A stretch of DNA of 64,000 nt from Roseiarcus sp963798015 (GCA_963798015.1 CAWCSA010000023.1:744001-808000); one strand, 5' to 3'; numbered from the stretch's first letter, positions 8,729 to 17,699 are shown. Notes: generated from the letters alone by a model not told the origin. A program made the numbers and translations.

Positions 8729-9373
8729 CTATCTCGTTTCGCTCCAGATGAGACGCCCCGCGAAAGCGCCCATGAGCACCGCGAAACCATAGTCAAGCAC
8801 CCGCAGCGCGCGCGGATTGCGCTTCGCCGCCGCGACAAAGTGTCCCGCCACAAGCACGACGATCGCGTTCACCGCCGTCGTAATCGCGATGAAGCCGAAG
8901 CCCAACACGAACAGCTTCATGCTCGCATGCGGATCGCTCGCGCTGATGAACTGCGGCAGGAAGGTCACGAAGAAGAGCATGATCTTCGGGTTGGTGAGAT
9001 TGATGAGGAGGCCGTTCGCGAAAGCGCCGCGCAAACCTCCGCGCGCCGAGGCGTCGGTCTTCAGCTTGAGCACGGAGCCATGGCGGATCGCGCGCCAGGC
9101 AAGCCAAAGCAAATAGAGCGCGCCGCCGATCTTCACCGCCTCGTAGGCTTGCGCCGAGGCCGCGAGCAGCGCCGACAGGCCCAGCGCGGCGGCGAAGGTG
9201 TGGGCGACGAGCCCGACGTTTGCGCCCGCTTGCGCAGCGAAGCCTTGGCTCCGGCCGCCAGCGAGCGTGCGTGACAGAAAGAGCGCCATGTCCGCGCCGG
9301 GCGTTGCCGCGAGCAAGACGCAGGCGACGATATAAGCGGCCGCCAATGAGGGACTGGGAAAGAACGTCGTCAC
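8729..9373 (-). CDS. LysE/RhtB family amino-acid exporter
   Basis: A 214-residue inner-membrane protein with about six predicted transmembrane segments. The family signature ATPGADMALFLSRTLAGG is near 23-40 and INLTNPKIMLFFVTFLPQF near 125. Such proteins export amino acids or their analogues with proton exchange; the substrate is not predictable. Its start overlaps the stop of the sugar kinase gene by ATGA, indicating coupled translation in an operon with a second LysE gene. Confidence 0.9.
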   Translation of the reverse strand: MTTFFPSPSLAAAYIVACVLLAATPGADMALFLSRTLAGGRSQGFAAQAGANVGLVAHTFAAALGLSALLAASAQAYEAVKIGGALYLLWLAWRAIRHGSVLKLKTDASARGGLRGAFANGLLINLTNPKIMLFFVTFLPQFISASDPHASMKLFVLGFGFIAITTAVNAIVVLVAGHFVAAAKRNPRALRVLDYGFAVLMGAFAGRLIWSETR

Positions 9374-10290
9374 GACGTTCGCGCCGCCATGACCGCTTCA
9401 ACGTCGGCGCGTGTTGGCAATGGCGCGACCGCGCCGTAGCCCAAGGTCGAGAGCGCTGCCGCCACATTGGCGAAGCGCGCCGCGGCGAACGGATCGCCGT
9501 GCCGCACATATTCCGCGAGAAAAGCCCCATCGAAGCAGTCGCCTGCTCCAGTCGCATCGACCGCCTTGACGCCATGCGCATAGACGCGCTCGCGCTCCTT
9601 GGGCGTCGCCACCAGCGCGCCGCCCCGGCCCATTTTCACCGCGACCACGCGCGCGCCGAGGTCGAGGTAGAAACTTGCAATGGCGTCGGGATCTCTCAGG
9701 CCCGTCAGCGCTTCCGCGTCGTCGAGGCCGGGAAGAGCGATGTCGCAGGCTCGCATCGCCTCGTGAATGATTGCCCGCGCGCGTCGTAGCGGCCACAGCT
9801 TCAGCCTCAAGTTCGGGTCATAGGAGACGAGCTGCTTTGCCTCGTGCGCGATGTCGATGGCGGCGAATGCAGCGTCAGCGGCGGACGAAGAGACCGCCTG
9901 GCTGATCCCGGAAATGTGCAGGATCTTGGTCGCGCGGATGCGGTCGACCGGCAGATCGGTCTCGCTGATCCGGCTCGCCGCCGAGCCCGCGCGCATATAG
10001 GAGAACTCGTGGCCCTGCGCGCTATGGGTGACGAAATAAAGCCCGGTATGAGCGCCGCCATTGACCACGATCCGGGCCGCGTCGACGCCTTCCTTCAACC
10101 AAAGCTCGGTCAAAGCCTGGCCGAATCGGTCGGCGCCAACGCCGGTGAAATAAGCAGCGTCCGCGCCAAGCCGCGCCGCGGCGATCATGGCGTTCGAAGT
10201 GTCGCCGCCGAACCCCTGCACGAACGGGGCGCCGTCCTTCGGCTGATTGAGCTCGACCAGCGCTTCGCCGATCGCCAGGAGATCCGACAA
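9370..10290 (-). CDS. kdgK: PfkB-family sugar kinase, probably 2-keto-3-deoxygluconate kinase
   Basis: A 306-residue ribokinase-fold protein. It has the N-terminal motif FGGDTSNAMIAAARLGAD near 27-45 and the C-terminal ATP and catalytic-base motif VDATGAGDCFDGAFLAEY near 242-259. The order LAIGEALVEL at the start and FSYMRAGSAAS near 95 fit 2-keto-3-deoxygluconate kinases, which feed the Entner-Doudoroff route. Other PfkB sugars cannot be ruled out. It is embedded between two LysE genes, which is unusual for a catabolic kinase, and is coupled to the downstream one. Confidence 0.75.
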   Translation of the reverse strand: MSDLLAIGEALVELNQPKDGAPFVQGFGGDTSNAMIAAARLGADAAYFTGVGADRFGQALTELWLKEGVDAARIVVNGGAHTGLYFVTHSAQGHEFSYMRAGSAASRISETDLPVDRIRATKILHISGISQAVSSSAADAAFAAIDIAHEAKQLVSYDPNLRLKLWPLRRARAIIHEAMRACDIALPGLDDAEALTGLRDPDAIASFYLDLGARVVAVKMGRGGALVATPKERERVYAHGVKAVDATGAGDCFDGAFLAEYVRHGDPFAAARFANVAAALSTLGYGAVAPLPTRADVEAVMAARTS

Positions 10291-10294
10291 AATC

Positions 10295-10903
10295 TTACCT
10301 CGTCGCGACGGCCAATGCGACCCCGGCCATCAGGCCGCCGGCGGCGCGATTGACGAACCGCATCGCCCGGGTCGAGCGCAGAAACGTCCTCGCCCGGTTG
10401 GCGGCGAACGCGTAGGCCGCCAAGGTCGCAGAAATCACGATTCCACAAACAGCGGCGAGTTCGACGAGCGCGAGAACGCTCAATGTCCTGACGTCGACGA
10501 CGAGCGGCACGATCGAGAGGAAGAAGATCATGACTTTCGGGTTGCCGAGCGTCAGCGACAGCGAGCCGAGGAATGCGCGCCAACCGCGCGTGGCCTCAGC
10601 CGGCACCGCTCCAATGACGGCCGGCGCAGTCGCCATCCGCCATGCAAGATAGAGGAGATAGGCAGCGCCGGCGAATTTGATTGCGACAAATACCCCGGCG
10701 AATGTCTTGGCGATGACGGCGAGGCCTGTCCCCGCCAGCGCGAGCCAGATCATGTCGCCGACGAAATAGCCGGCGATGAACGGCGCCACGCCCTTGAGTC
10801 CTTGCCCGAGCACGCGCGCGATCAGCGCTGCGACGCCTGGCCCGGGCGTGGCCACGGCGGCGAAATAGACGGCGGCGAAGAGGATAAGAGAGCTAAGCGT
10901 CAT
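10295..10903 (-). CDS. LysE/RhtB family transporter
   Basis: A 202-residue membrane protein with the signature VATPGPGVAALIARVLGQG near 16-34 and LGNPKVMIFFLSIVPLVVD near 118. It is paralogous to the exporter at 8729-9373 but clearly diverged. It starts 11 bases inside the end of terC and stops four bases before the kinase start, so all are read as one operon. The exported compound is unknown. Confidence 0.88.
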   Translation of the reverse strand: MTLSSLILFAAVYFAAVATPGPGVAALIARVLGQGLKGVAPFIAGYFVGDMIWLALAGTGLAVIAKTFAGVFVAIKFAGAAYLLYLAWRMATAPAVIGAVPAEATRGWRAFLGSLSLTLGNPKVMIFFLSIVPLVVDVRTLSVLALVELAAVCGIVISATLAAYAFAANRARTFLRSTRAMRFVNRAAGGLMAGVALAVATR

Positions 10904-11633
10904 GCCGCCGCCTGGATTTTCGCCGCGCCAAGACGTTGAACGTCTCGACCACAGAGGAAAAAAACATCGCTGCGTAAATATAGCCTCTTTCGATATGAAA
11001 GCCGAAACCGTCGGCGATCAGTGTCATGCCGATCATCAGGAGGAAGCTCAGCGCCAGCATCAACACCGTAGGATTGCGGTGGATAAAGGCCGCGAGCGGC
11101 CCTACCGCGACCATCATCACCCCGACCGCCACCACGACGGCTATGACCATGATCGGAAAATACTCGGTCATGCCGACCGCGGTGATGATGCTGTCGACCG
11201 AGAAGACGATGTCGATCATGATGATCTGGATGAGGCCGGAGATGAGGCCGAGCGGCGCAGTCGGCTTTTTGTCAGCATCCTCGTCATCCGGATCGACGCG
11301 CTGGTGGATTTCGCTCGTCGCCTTCCAGACCAGGAACAGCCCGCCCGCCAGCAACAGCAGATCGCGGACGGAAAAAGCCCGCCCGAGCACCGTGCCCAAC
11401 GGCTCCGTGAAATGCACCACCCACGACGCCGAAGCGAGCAGCGCGAGGCGGAACACGAGCGCTAGCGACAGGCCGAGTTTGCGCGCCAGGCCCCGCCGGC
11501 GTTCGTCGATGCGGTTCGTGAGCAGCGCGATGAACACAAGATTGTCGAGGCCGAGGACCACCTCCATGGCGATGAGGGTGGCGAGCGCCGCCCACGCGTT
11601 GGGGTCTTCGGCCAGGCGAAGAAGATCGTCCAT
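10893..11633 (-). CDS. TerC family integral membrane protein
   Basis: A 246-residue protein with about seven membrane segments and the two conserved acidic motifs LGLDNLVFIALL near 27-38 and DIVFSVDSIITAVGM near 141-155. TerC proteins are linked to manganese efflux (metallation of exported proteins) or tellurite resistance. First gene of the operon running down to 8421. The 120-base leader contains a CCCC-N8-GGGG hairpin, but I could not match it to the yybP-ykoY manganese riboswitch. Confidence 0.88.
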   Translation of the reverse strand: MDDLLRLAEDPNAWAALATLIAMEVVLGLDNLVFIALLTNRIDERRRGLARKLGLSLALVFRLALLASASWVVHFTEPLGTVLGRAFSVRDLLLLAGGLFLVWKATSEIHQRVDPDDEDADKKPTAPLGLISGLIQIIMIDIVFSVDSIITAVGMTEYFPIMVIAVVVAVGVMMVAVGPLAAFIHRNPTVLMLALSFLLMIGMTLIADGFGFHIERGYIYAAMFFSSVVETFNVLARRKSRRRHDA

Positions 11634-11747
11634 GCGACGCTTGAGCCCTCAGTCCTTAAGCTTCGACCCCACGCCGCTGGGGTGCCCCAATCTAGGGCGC
11701 CGCAGCGCGTTTCCAAGCTCGGGCATGAGATCGCCGGCTCAGTACTA

Positions 11748-12592
11748 GAGCGTGTCCTCATTTGAGCCAAGCCAGGGCGCAGACCAAATGGAGGCCGGCG
11801 AGGTAATTGCGTGCGGTTTTTTCGTAGCGGGTCGCGATGCCTCGGAACTGTTTGATGAATTGAAAGAAACGCTCGATGAGATTGCGTTCGGCGTAGAGGG
11901 CGAAGTCGCAATCGCGAGCGACCTTGCGGTTCGACTTTGGCGGGATGACCGGCTTGATGGCGCGCACTTCGAGGCTCTCGATGAAGGCGCCGGCGTCGTA
12001 GCCCTTGTCGCCGAGGAGGGCTTCGGGCTTCACCTCAGCCGCGAGGGCTTCAGCCTGGGTGATGTCGTGGACTTGGCCGCCGGTGAGGCGAAGCGCCAAC
12101 GGGTTGCCCAAGGCGTCGACAATCACATGGATCTTGGTGGTCAGGCCGCCGCGCGAGCGGCCTATGGCTTGATCGAGACCCCCTTTTTGAGTGCGCCCGC
12201 ACTATGCTGATGCGCGCGAACGATGGTGGCGTCGATCATCGCGTATTCGTTGTCCGGATCGTCAGCCAACGTCTTGAAAAGACTCTCCCATACGCCGTTC
12301 TCCGCCCACCGCGAGAACCGCGTGTGAATGGTCTTCCAGTGGCCGAACCGCTCGGGCAGATCGCGCCACGGCGCACCCGACCGAAATTTCCAAATCACCG
12401 CCTCAACGAAAAGTCGATTGCCCAATTCGCTATTGCGTCCGACATGTCCCGGACACCCGGCAGCAAATGTTCAATCCGCGCAAACTGGTCGTCGCGCAAT
12501 CCGTAGCGCCGCACCGAAAGCCTCCCAAAAAGAAGGCTCCCTATGAATCACGCTTTACCCGATTCGCGAATCCCCTAATTGAGGACAGCCCC
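11748..12592 (-). mobile_element. IS5-family insertion sequence (IS427-like), complete ends
   Basis: The two ends carry imperfect inverted repeats sharing TGTCCTCA (left GAGCGTGTCCTCA at 11748-11760, right GGGGCTGTCCTCA read inward from 12592). TA, or CTA counting the adjoining base, flanks both sides, as expected of IS427-type target duplication. At about 845 bases the length is normal. The transposase inside is read from the minus strand in three frames. Confidence 0.82.
11758..12514 (-). pseudogene. IS5-family (IS427 group) transposase, in three frames
   Basis: A GTG at 12514 (GGAG upstream) opens RRYGLRDDQFARIEHLLPG. Near 12455 the family sequence continues in another frame as LGNRLFVEAVIWKF...WRDLPERFGHWK to the first catalytic Asp (MIDATIVRAHQHSAGA). 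At an A5G5 run near 12183 it must shift by -1 again, to QAIGRSRGGL...VDALGNPLAL...LLGDKGYDAGAF...ERFFQFIKQFRGIATRYEKTARN. The second shift sits on A-AAG-GGG, a plausible programmed -1 slip site; the first does not, and would inactivate the protein unless it is a sequencing error. Confidence 0.8.
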
Positions 12593-12739
12593 TAATACCC
12601 AGGGGGAGGCCGACGGCGAAAACCGACGCGCATCATAGCCCAGGTCGAAGTTTCGGGAACCGTCGCTCCAGGAAGCGCCACTAAAGGGGTGGAGTCCGAT
12701 ATAACAATCATGCTCAAGCGCTTGCCTCGTTAAGGCCCT

Positions 12740-13762
12740 CTAGGCCGTCGAAGCCTTTGAAGATCTGGTTCGGAAGCCCGGCGCAGCGTCCGCCAGGTCG
12801 AGAAAAGTTTGCTGTCGAAGAAGCCGCGTGGCGGTAATACCGATAACCGCGACTGCCGCTCCCGCTGGCAGGTCCACGAGGTAGTGCCCCCCGACGCTAA
12901 GGGTGGCCACGATCAAAAGCATATTGAGTGGGACCAAAATTGCCAGCGCCCAGCGGTGATGGCGCACCGCGTACACGAGCAGGATCGCGAGCGTCGTATG
13001 GAAGGACGGAAAACTGACGATACCCTCGACGTGCGAAAAATCGAAAGCAGCCCACTCGCCGTTACGGATCACCATCAACGTTTTCATCCAACCTGTACCG
13101 ATGTGCGCAACATGGCCGAGGGCGGGAGTGAAAACAAAAATCGCGCAGGTCAAGACGAGACTAATGCAGAACTGCCAGATTAGCTCGCCATTGCGGTCGC
13201 CCGGACGGCTGACGCTGCCGATTAAGAATACAAAAGCGCCTTGATAATATATGCTAAAGTACGCACGCTGAAGAAGCCAATCGACCGTCGGGTGATTGGC
13301 GACCCAATGGGCCTCCACATCCCATTTAAAGCCGAACAATATCGCATCGAGCTTGGTCAATGCACTGTCTACCAGCGGATATCCGGAAGCGGCAGCAAGG
13401 TAAGTAAGCGGTGTAAAGGCTTTCAACACCACTATAAGCTGCAAAGCTGATAGCAATAGGTCGGATACTACTGCAGCCGACCACCCAAGGCGGGGCGCGT
13501 TCGCGCCAACAATGCTGTAGATTACGGCGCACACAACAAGTAATATGTCGAACTCAATCGCTGCCCAAAGAGAATTCCAAACTATTGTTACGTTTAGCGC
13601 CCGTAATCCCACCGCAGAGACGAGACCAACGATTGCTATAACGACCCAACGGGTAATGTTGTCGTTAAGCAAAGGGCAAGGAGTTGGAAAGAGGCCTTCG
13701 AAAACACAATCCACCTGCCGGCCACTGACGAGACCAAGCTCGTCCGCCCTCCTATTATCCAT
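12740..13762 (-). CDS. Phosphatase PAP2 family membrane protein
   Basis: About 340 residues from the ATG at 13762, with several membrane segments. The PAP2 signature is visible as FPSFHTTLAILL (motif 2, SFH) and GGHYLVDLPAGAAVA (motif 3, GH-D). The N-terminal KxxxxxxRP motif is not obvious. Such proteins dephosphorylate lipid phosphates or act as inositolphosphoceramide-type enzymes at the membrane. The open frame extends to 13903 (TTG) or 13870 (ATG), so the start is uncertain. The stretch reads as lower in GC than its neighbours and lies beside an insertion sequence, a hint of transfer. Confidence 0.75.
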   Translation of the reverse strand: MDNRRADELGLVSGRQVDCVFEGLFPTPCPLLNDNITRWVVIAIVGLVSAVGLRALNVTIVWNSLWAAIEFDILLVVCAVIYSIVGANAPRLGWSAAVVSDLLLSALQLIVVLKAFTPLTYLAAASGYPLVDSALTKLDAILFGFKWDVEAHWVANHPTVDWLLQRAYFSIYYQGAFVFLIGSVSRPGDRNGELIWQFCISLVLTCAIFVFTPALGHVAHIGTGWMKTLMVIRNGEWAAFDFSHVEGIVSFPSFHTTLAILLVYAVRHHRWALAILVPLNMLLIVATLSVGGHYLVDLPAGAAVAVIGITATRLLRQQTFLDLADAAPGFRTRSSKASTA

Positions 13763-14223
13763 TGATATATCGTCAATTCCTTCCCGTTTGGGGTCGTGCG
13801 GCGGCTCGACGCATTCTGCCAGTGACGCGTGCGGCCGGTCTCTGGCGTTCACCACCCGCGCTGCCCTCATCGCGAATTCTTCAATGCAGCCGGTGGTCGA
13901 CAAAGCACGGATCTTCCAACTCCAGCAGCCGTAAGCATTGGCCTCAATCGCGGGCGTCCGACCGGCTTCAGCGCGTCGCTCGATTGCGTGCAGCCGTGCG
14001 GAGCGACGTTCGGCGGGTTGGCCATGAAAGTCCCCGACGAGACGCCGGAAACCGAGACTTGCCGCGGATTGGCAGGCGCCCAGCCGCTCTGCCGCCGCGG
14101 CGTCAAGGCAAGGCCCTTAACGTTCAGGCCTCGCCATCTTTTGCGTGCGGTCGCGATATGTAAACCGCATATCCGAATTGACCGCGCGCCAGCCGAAACT
14201 CTCGGCCGGCGCGCGTTCCTGAC
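13763..14223. other. 460-base stretch without a recognised gene
   Basis: Apart from a possible 5' extension of the PAP2 gene (to 13903), I see no frame with family similarity on either strand. Short open frames overlap in several frames without plausible ribosome sites. It may hold the promoter of the PAP2 gene. Confidence 0.5.
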
Positions 14224-14385
14224 TCACTTCAGCGTGGTGCCGATCTCGGTGAACACGGTGCTGATATTGGTGCCGACCGTCGTGACGGCGGTGATGATCG
14301 CCACCGCAATCAGGCTCGCGATCAGCGCATATTCGATCGCCGTCACACCAGATTCATCGCTAACAAAGTTACGAACACGAAGCAT
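14224..14385 (-). CDS. Flp/Fap-type pilin (type IVb)
   Basis: A 53-residue prepilin. A short basic leader is followed by DESGVTAIEYALIASLIAVAIITAV: the G/V-T-A-I-E-Y core with the conserved Glu at position +5 of the mature pilin and a hydrophobic helix. The start ATG at 14385 has AGGAGA just upstream (CGTCAGGAGAATCCC). Flp pilins are processed by a TadV-type peptidase and assembled by the Tad machinery for adhesion. No tad genes are present in this window, so it is either an orphan pilin or served by machinery elsewhere. Confidence 0.88.
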   Translation of the reverse strand: MLRVRNFVSDESGVTAIEYALIASLIAVAIITAVTTVGTNISTVFTEIGTTLK

Positions 14386-14669
14386 GGGATTCTCCTGACG
14401 CTCTATGGGCCCTGCGTTCGCTAGCTGTGGCCGTTCCTAAGCCGAAGCCTTCGAAGCGGCCGCAGGATCCCGACCACGATGCAAAATCCCACCCCTCGAT
14501 TGCCAACGGCTAGATTGGACGTGTAAAATTTTATCGACCCCCGGTTGCGAGGCCTGATTGCGCGCCGATCCTTAATTTAGTGACGATCCGAAGTCAGAAA
14601 TGCCGCGTCAATACAGGCGTCATAATCACTCCGACGCTCCGGCGCTCGGTTCCGTCCCTTTGCTTACGC

Positions 14670-15290
14670 TTATGACACGCGCGCAGGGGCTGCCTGGACC
14701 GCCTCTTCGACCTGCGCCAGCCGGTCCTTGCCGAAGAACATGTCGCCGCCGACGAAGAAGGTCGGAACCCCCAACACGCCGCGCGCGACCGCAGCGGCGG
14801 TATTGTCGGCAAGCTTGAGCTTGACCCGGTCGGTCTGGGCTGCGGCGAGCAGGCTCGCAGAATTAAGGCCCGCGGAATCGATGCGGCGCGCCAGTATTTC
14901 CGGATCGTCGAGCTTGAGGCCCTCTTCCCATAGACCCTCGAGGCCCATCTCGAGATAGGCGGTATCGACGCCCGCTTCGCGGGCGGCGACAAACCCACGC
15001 ATCAGCATGAGCGTGTTGACAGGAAAATTCGGGTTGAAACGAAACTTGTCGAGTCGATGCTTGGCGATGAAACGGCGGATCTCGAGCAGCTCGTAATCGA
15101 GCTTGCCCTTGACCGCTGCGTAGGCGACGCCCGGCGCCACATTGCCGGTCGCCTTGAAGATGCCGCCAAGCAGACAGGGGTTCACCGTGAGCCCGGCGCC
15201 GGTGCGTGCAAGAACCGGCTGCAGCGCGCGAAAAGCGAGATAGCCGTTGGGGCTGGCAAAGTCGAAAATGAATTCGATGGTCGCGCTCAT
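14670..15290 (-). CDS. 2-hydroxychromene-2-carboxylate isomerase (DsbA-like, kappa-GST fold)
   Basis: About 206 residues beginning MSATIEFIFDFASPNGYLAF, which has the D-F-x-S-P start with the glutathione-activating Ser of the family. LLGGIFKATGN is near 40 and GVPTFFVGGDMFFGKDRL near 175. The family isomerises hydroxychromene carboxylate in aromatic degradation, but many members of unknown substrate exist. The start shares a base with the SDR stop (TGATG), so translation is coupled. No other aromatic-degradation genes are nearby, so the true substrate is open. Confidence 0.85.
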   Translation of the reverse strand: MSATIEFIFDFASPNGYLAFRALQPVLARTGAGLTVNPCLLGGIFKATGNVAPGVAYAAVKGKLDYELLEIRRFIAKHRLDKFRFNPNFPVNTLMLMRGFVAAREAGVDTAYLEMGLEGLWEEGLKLDDPEILARRIDSAGLNSASLLAAAQTDRVKLKLADNTAAAVARGVLGVPTFFVGGDMFFGKDRLAQVEEAVQAAPARVS

Positions 15291-16036
15291 CACCACGTCT
15301 CCGACCACGGCCGCAAGTCGATCTCGAATGTCCAGGCGCTGCGTTGCTGCCGATAGAGCCAAACATAGTTTTTGGCGATCTCGTCGGGAACGAGAATTTC
15401 CTCTCGCGCCAGCTTTTCGGCGGCGTCCGGCATGAGCCCGCGGATGAAGGCGCCGTCAATCGCGCCGTCGATCACGACATGGGCCACGTGGATTCCCTTC
15501 GGCCCCAGTTCGCGGGCGAGGCTCTGCGCCAGCGCCCGGAGCGCATGCTTTGCGCCAGCGAAGGCGGCAAAGCCCGCGCCGCCGCGGACGCTCGCGGTCG
15601 CGCCCGTGAACAGCATCGTGCCCCGCCCGCGTTCGATCATTGCCCGCGCCGCCTCGCGGCTGGCGAGGAATCCGGCAAGCGCCGCCATCTCCCAAACCTT
15701 GGAATAGACCCGCGTGGTCGTCTCGACGATCGGGAAACGCACATTGGCGCCGATATTGAAGACCAACACCTCGATCGGGCCGATCTCGCGCTCGATCCGT
15801 TCGATGAGGGCCACAACATCGTCTTCGACGCGGGCGTCGAGCCCGAAGGCGTGAGCCTCGCCGCCCGCCGCGCGGATCGCTTCCGCCAGCGTGTCGACCG
15901 CCTCAGTATTTCGCGGCCGCCGGGTGACGCAGATGCGAAGACCCTCGCGCGCGAAGGCGTGCGCGATCGAGGCGCCGAGCCCGTCGCCCGCCCCGATGAC
16001 AAGGCAGACCCCGCGCTTACCGTCTGCATCGCTCAT
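15290..16036 (-). CDS. SDR family oxidoreductase lacking the catalytic tyrosine
   Basis: A 248-residue Rossmann protein. The nucleotide loop reads VIGAGDGLGASIAHAF near 12-27 in place of TGxxxGxG, and NIGAN stands for NNAG. At the active site the sequence is GFAAFAGAKHALRALAQS: the Lys is present but the position of the catalytic Tyr is Phe. The protein may therefore be inactive as a classical dehydrogenase or use different chemistry. ATG at 16036 overlaps the stop of the M23 gene (ATGA). The following isomerase gene is also overlapped, so the three form a tight operon. Confidence 0.85.
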   Translation of the reverse strand: MSDADGKRGVCLVIGAGDGLGASIAHAFAREGLRICVTRRPRNTEAVDTLAEAIRAAGGEAHAFGLDARVEDDVVALIERIEREIGPIEVLVFNIGANVRFPIVETTTRVYSKVWEMAALAGFLASREAARAMIERGRGTMLFTGATASVRGGAGFAAFAGAKHALRALAQSLARELGPKGIHVAHVVIDGAIDGAFIRGLMPDAAEKLAREEILVPDEIAKNYVWLYRQQRSAWTFEIDLRPWSETW

Positions 16037-17184
16037 GGGCGCAACCCCGGAAAATTCACGATGCCCGCGTAAAGTGGATATTCGGACCGAACCTGCCGCG
16101 ACTGTGGCGTAATGACCAGCCAATCCCCCTCCGACTTATCGAAATCGACCGCGCCGGCCAAAGTGAAGCTGTCGAAGACGAAAGGCAGGCTGCGCCCGGC
16201 GATCGGATCGGGCTTGTCGAGAAGACCCAAATGGAGGTGGGGTCCGGTGGACGGCCCCGTGTTGCCCAATTTGGCGATGGGCGACCCGCCCTTCACGGCG
16301 TCGCCGACTTTCACTTTAAGGCTGCCCTGGCGCAAATGCGCGTACCACACGAAGACATTCGGACCGATTTCCAGCATCAAATTGTTGCCGCCAAAGTCCG
16401 ACTTCGACTTAGGCGTCATCGCAACGAACGGCGTCGCATCGGCCATGCCGTCGTGGGCCGAGACCACGGTTCCATCGGCGACCGCCAGAACGTCTTCGCC
16501 GAAGCCGTAAAAGAGCTCGACCTTTTTGCCCTCGCCGTCGTAGAGCCTGTCGCCTTTGACTTTGCCCCAATCGACGGCGAAGGTTTCAGCGGTTTCGATG
16601 CGGGCGCCGTCGATCGCAATGCGTTCGTCCCGGTGGATGTTGGGCTTGCAGCAGCCGCTGTTGACGAGCCAACCATCCCCCGCAAGCGGCGGCCGGAGCA
16701 CGATGGCCGGCTGGCGGTTGATCGCAACCTCGGGACCATCGACCTCCGGGCGGCCGATCATCGCAGCATTCTGCGTCTCCGCTGCAAGGGTGTAGGCGAT
16801 CCGGTGCGTGACCCGCCGCTCGGGCGCCGCGCCCGGCGGCAGAACGAGATCGACGTCGATCGATACGGCCCCCGACGCGGGAATGACGGGTGAGGGCGTC
16901 TTCGAGAACAGGGTCTGGGTCGCGGCGGCAAGAGTGTCGCCGTCCATCCGCATCAGCTCTTTCCCGAAGGAATCGAACACCATGACGCTCGACAGCGTCA
17001 CCGGCTCGGAGAACACGCTGACGACAAGAAGCTCGTATTCGACGTGATCCATACCGTCGTCGCCGCGGACGATCTGAGCCTCGTGAATTGGACTGACCAT
17101 GATTGCGGTCGGCCGGCCGTAATCCTCGGCCGATGCGCCTGACACGAGAATGAAGACAGCCGCCAACGCCAAAAAAATGCGCAT
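16033..17184 (-). CDS. Secreted M23-family metallopeptidase
   Basis: A 383-residue protein with a Sec signal peptide (MRIFLALAAVFILVSGASA). A beta-rich N-terminal domain (about 25-190) is followed by a LytM/M23 domain with TFAVDWGKV near 215, FGEDVLAVADGTVVSAHDG, WYAHLRQGSLKVKVGD, and the HxH motif GPHLHLG near 335. Family members cut peptidoglycan peptide bridges or have lost activity. The first metal-site motif is the A-I/V-D-W variant found in many alphaproteobacterial members. It heads an overlapping operon with an SDR and an isomerase, an odd partnership for an envelope protein. Confidence 0.85.
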   Translation of the reverse strand: MRIFLALAAVFILVSGASAEDYGRPTAIMVSPIHEAQIVRGDDGMDHVEYELLVVSVFSEPVTLSSVMVFDSFGKELMRMDGDTLAAATQTLFSKTPSPVIPASGAVSIDVDLVLPPGAAPERRVTHRIAYTLAAETQNAAMIGRPEVDGPEVAINRQPAIVLRPPLAGDGWLVNSGCCKPNIHRDERIAIDGARIETAETFAVDWGKVKGDRLYDGEGKKVELFYGFGEDVLAVADGTVVSAHDGMADATPFVAMTPKSKSDFGGNNLMLEIGPNVFVWYAHLRQGSLKVKVGDAVKGGSPIAKLGNTGPSTGPHLHLGLLDKPDPIAGRSLPFVFDSFTLAGAVDFDKSEGDWLVITPQSRQVRSEYPLYAGIVNFPGLRP

Positions 17185-17366
17185 CTTGCACCGGTCTCTG
17201 ATGCAGGGATGAATATCACAGAATTGACTCCTGCGAACTCGGCCTGGACATGCCAATCGGCGACGCCTCGCCGCGGGCGACTATGAGGAGGGATAAGGAA
17301 ACTCAATTGGCGCGAGACGCGCCCGCGGGCCGCTTGGCTTCGATCACACGCGTAAGGCCATCCGGT

Positions 17367-17699
17367 CTAGAAGCCCCACTTCAGTCCGCCGGTGGTATGG
17401 CCACCCTGATCCTGACCCATGGAAATCGACAGGCCGCCCTGCGGGTCTGTCGGAATCCGGTACGAATAACCAGGAAGGCCGCCACTTTTTCTTACAACGG
17501 TCGTGCCCTCCGGCGGCGCGTAGGGGTCCGAGAAGCGAACGGAATTGTCGAGGCTCGCCGACTTCTGAGCGGCCGGGTGCTTAGCCTTCGCCGCGTGCGG
17601 TCGGGGGGTCTTCGGCGGATCGGAGGACAGACTTTCGGATGACGCCTGCGTGCAGGCGATAGCGCTGAGACATGCAATCGTCAGACAAAGGCGAATCAT
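17367..17699 (-). CDS. Small predicted lipoprotein, function unknown
   Basis: A 110-residue protein with a short hydrophobic leader ending in AIAC at residue 16, a usable lipobox. It continues with a Pro/Lys/Ala-rich linker (PPKTPRPHAAKAKHPAAQK) and a C-terminal part with DPYAPPEGTTVVRKSGG and a Gly-rich tail. I do not recognise the family. It stands alone between the M23 operon and slipin. Confidence 0.65.
   Translation of the reverse strand: MIRLCLTIACLSAIACTQASSESLSSDPPKTPRPHAAKAKHPAAQKSASLDNSVRFSDPYAPPEGTTVVRKSGGLPGYSYRIPTDPQGGLSISMGQDQGGHTTGGLKWGF

Noticed and set aside
11634..11747. Possible manganese (yybP-ykoY) riboswitch in front of terC
   Set aside because: There is a short CCCC/GGGG hairpin, but the conserved loop sequences of that riboswitch are not visible and the leader is only about 115 bases.
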